Shown: piece after piece, positions 63,191-64,000 of the stretch
Layout: each line of letters begins with the position of its first letter
Position numbering within the stretch: the stretch's first letter is position 1
Assembly (NCBI GenBank): GCA_039704465.1
Contig: JASFAU010000005.1
Location: forward strand, 434,001 to 498,000
Reading direction: 5' to 3'
From: Plasmodiophora brassicae
Lineage: Eukaryota; Endomyxa; Phytomyxea; Plasmodiophorida; Plasmodiophoridae
DNA: 64,000 bases
Notes under the pieces: generated by a model
Database searches by the model: none
What the model saw: only the letters and a program-made list of their open reading frames with translations
What the model was told of the DNA's origin: nothing
Position numbers and translations under genes: made by a program

Positions 63191-64000
63191 ATGCAGTTCC
63201 AGGACGATCGCAACGCCTGTGACGAATTCAACACGACATCCAATCCGTGCGCGTTCGACTTCGAGCTAACGCGCCCGACGCCCGACGACCGGTTCGTGTC
63301 GATCCCGCGACACTCGTCTGACTGGACCGACCTGCTGAAACGGCACCCGGACGCGTTCGTCGTTCGCGTCAAAGGCCTCGCTGATGGCGGTGCCGCTGAT
63401 CACTGCTCGCGATTCGAATCGGCCGCCCAGCAGACCGCACTGGCGACCGGGGCACTGAGCGCCGTCGGCAAGTTCGCCGAGTTCAGCGTCTCAGAAACGT
63501 CACCCATGCGCGCCTGCATCACCCTGCTCTTCCTGTATGGCAACCCGTCCATGCACGACCGCGCCGCCTTCAACAACGCGCTCGCCATGATGCTTGACAT
63601 GGAGAACGTCGACCCGTACATCACGTACGAGATGCTGGACAGCTTCCTGTGCCGTCGTGGGCTCGTGTCCGGCACGACGGAATCAAGCACTGCCCTCAAC
63701 CTGCTTCGGCAAAGCGTGCGCGGTCGACGACCAGTATCATCCCTGTTTCTGAAGCTGTCCACCGCGTACAGCGACGAGTGTCTGGAGTTGCTTCGCGACC
63801 TCCGGCACGTCGACAACGTCGCTGACCTGCTTGGGGCGCGATCCATCCACAAACTAGTCGTGTCGTGCGCCTCGAAGGCCGCAGCGGGGAGCGAGGCGCC
63901 GCTGGTGGTCGCCATGGAGATCCTGTCGCTTGGCGCCGAACCGAAAGACTGGGGGTACGTCGCCTTCAACACGCTGCTGCGAATGGCGACAGAACGGCAC
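63191..64000 (+). CDS. large hypothetical protein, 5' end only (runs off the window)
   Basis: An open frame of 270 codons starts MQFQDDRNACDEFNTTSN at 63,191 and stays open to the end. Composition is strongly coding (GC-rich third positions). It begins with a small acidic region containing SDWTDLLKRHPDAFVVRVKG, then becomes mostly alpha-helical with repeated Leu-rich helices (ITLLFLYGNPSMHDRAAFNN, SLFLKLSTAYSDECLELLRD, LVVAMEILSLGAEPKDWGYV). These could be pentatricopeptide- or HEAT-like repeats. I do not recognise the family, and the C-terminus is missing. Confidence 0.7.
   Translation, partial: MQFQDDRNACDEFNTTSNPCAFDFELTRPTPDDRFVSIPRHSSDWTDLLKRHPDAFVVRVKGLADGGAADHCSRFESAAQQTALATGALSAVGKFAEFSVSETSPMRACITLLFLYGNPSMHDRAAFNNALAMMLDMENVDPYITYEMLDSFLCRRGLVSGTTESSTALNLLRQSVRGRRPVSSLFLKLSTAYSDECLELLRDLRHVDNVADLLGARSIHKLVVSCASKAAAGSEAPLVVAMEILSLGAEPKDWGYVAFNTLLRMATERH

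Noticed and set aside
1..64000. CRISPR arrays, bacterial operons or phage modules
   Set aside because: Spliced genes, a histone, proteasome and DENN proteins show this is nuclear eukaryotic DNA; no regularly spaced repeat-spacer array was seen.

Overview
The window is nuclear DNA from a compact, gene-dense eukaryote. Genes lie on both strands, often with only 5-130 bp between convergent ends. Most are split by very short GT-AG introns, about 43-76 nt and typically 50-60, which I placed by joining reading frames across homologous domains. Coding DNA is moderately GC-rich. CEP19-, CCDC180- and CEP57-like genes point to an organism that builds centrioles and flagella. A secreted GH18 chitinase, SUEL-type lectin repeats and malate synthase would suit a zoosporic osmotrophic or parasitic protist, for example a plasmodiophorid rhizarian, an oomycete-like stramenopile or a chytrid. 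The sequence alone does not settle which.

Layout. 1-4.1 kb: a Csm1/Pcs1-like kinetochore protein (-), a repeat-bearing spacer, and a small secreted Cys-rich protein (+). 4.5-8.1 kb: a HAD-family hydrolase (-), an unidentified two-exon gene (-) and PNO1 (-). 8.2-13.8 kb: a PXA-PX sorting nexin (+), malate synthase (+), N-terminal glutamine amidohydrolase NTAQ1 (-) and CEP19 (+). 13.8-18.5 kb: a long CCDC180-like coiled-coil protein (-). 18.5-23 kb: a poorly coding stretch with a small coiled-coil gene and a truncated LTR-retrotransposon pol fragment. 23-35.6 kb: proteasome alpha-1 PSMA6 (+), a 1,962-residue intronless DENN protein (+) and CAND1 (-). 35.8-42.6 kb: a TMEM128-like protein, EBP2, a disordered nuclear-type protein (-) and a many-exon coiled-coil protein (+). 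42.7-50.8 kb: a membrane-anchored SET protein (-), eIF2D (+), a CEP57-like protein (+), GH18 chitinase (-) and a two-domain SUEL lectin (+). 50.8-58.6 kb: methionine synthase reductase (-), La protein (+), ENPP phosphodiesterase (+), a DEAD-box helicase (+) and histone H2B (-). 59-64 kb: a PHD-finger protein (-), an unidentified split gene (+) and a 5' partial ORF (+) that runs off the window.

Most genes are housekeeping: ribosome assembly (PNO1, EBP2), translation (eIF2D), RNA metabolism (La), protein turnover (PSMA6, CAND1, NTAQ1), chromatin (H2B, PHD, SET) and cilium/centrosome. The most lineage-flavoured parts are the head-to-head chitinase/lectin pair, the secreted Cys-rich protein, an eIF2D with a duplicated middle domain, and a HAD enzyme whose catalytic motif sits in a 25-nt microexon. 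I found no convincing tRNA, rRNA or CRISPR, and no clear new multi-gene system.
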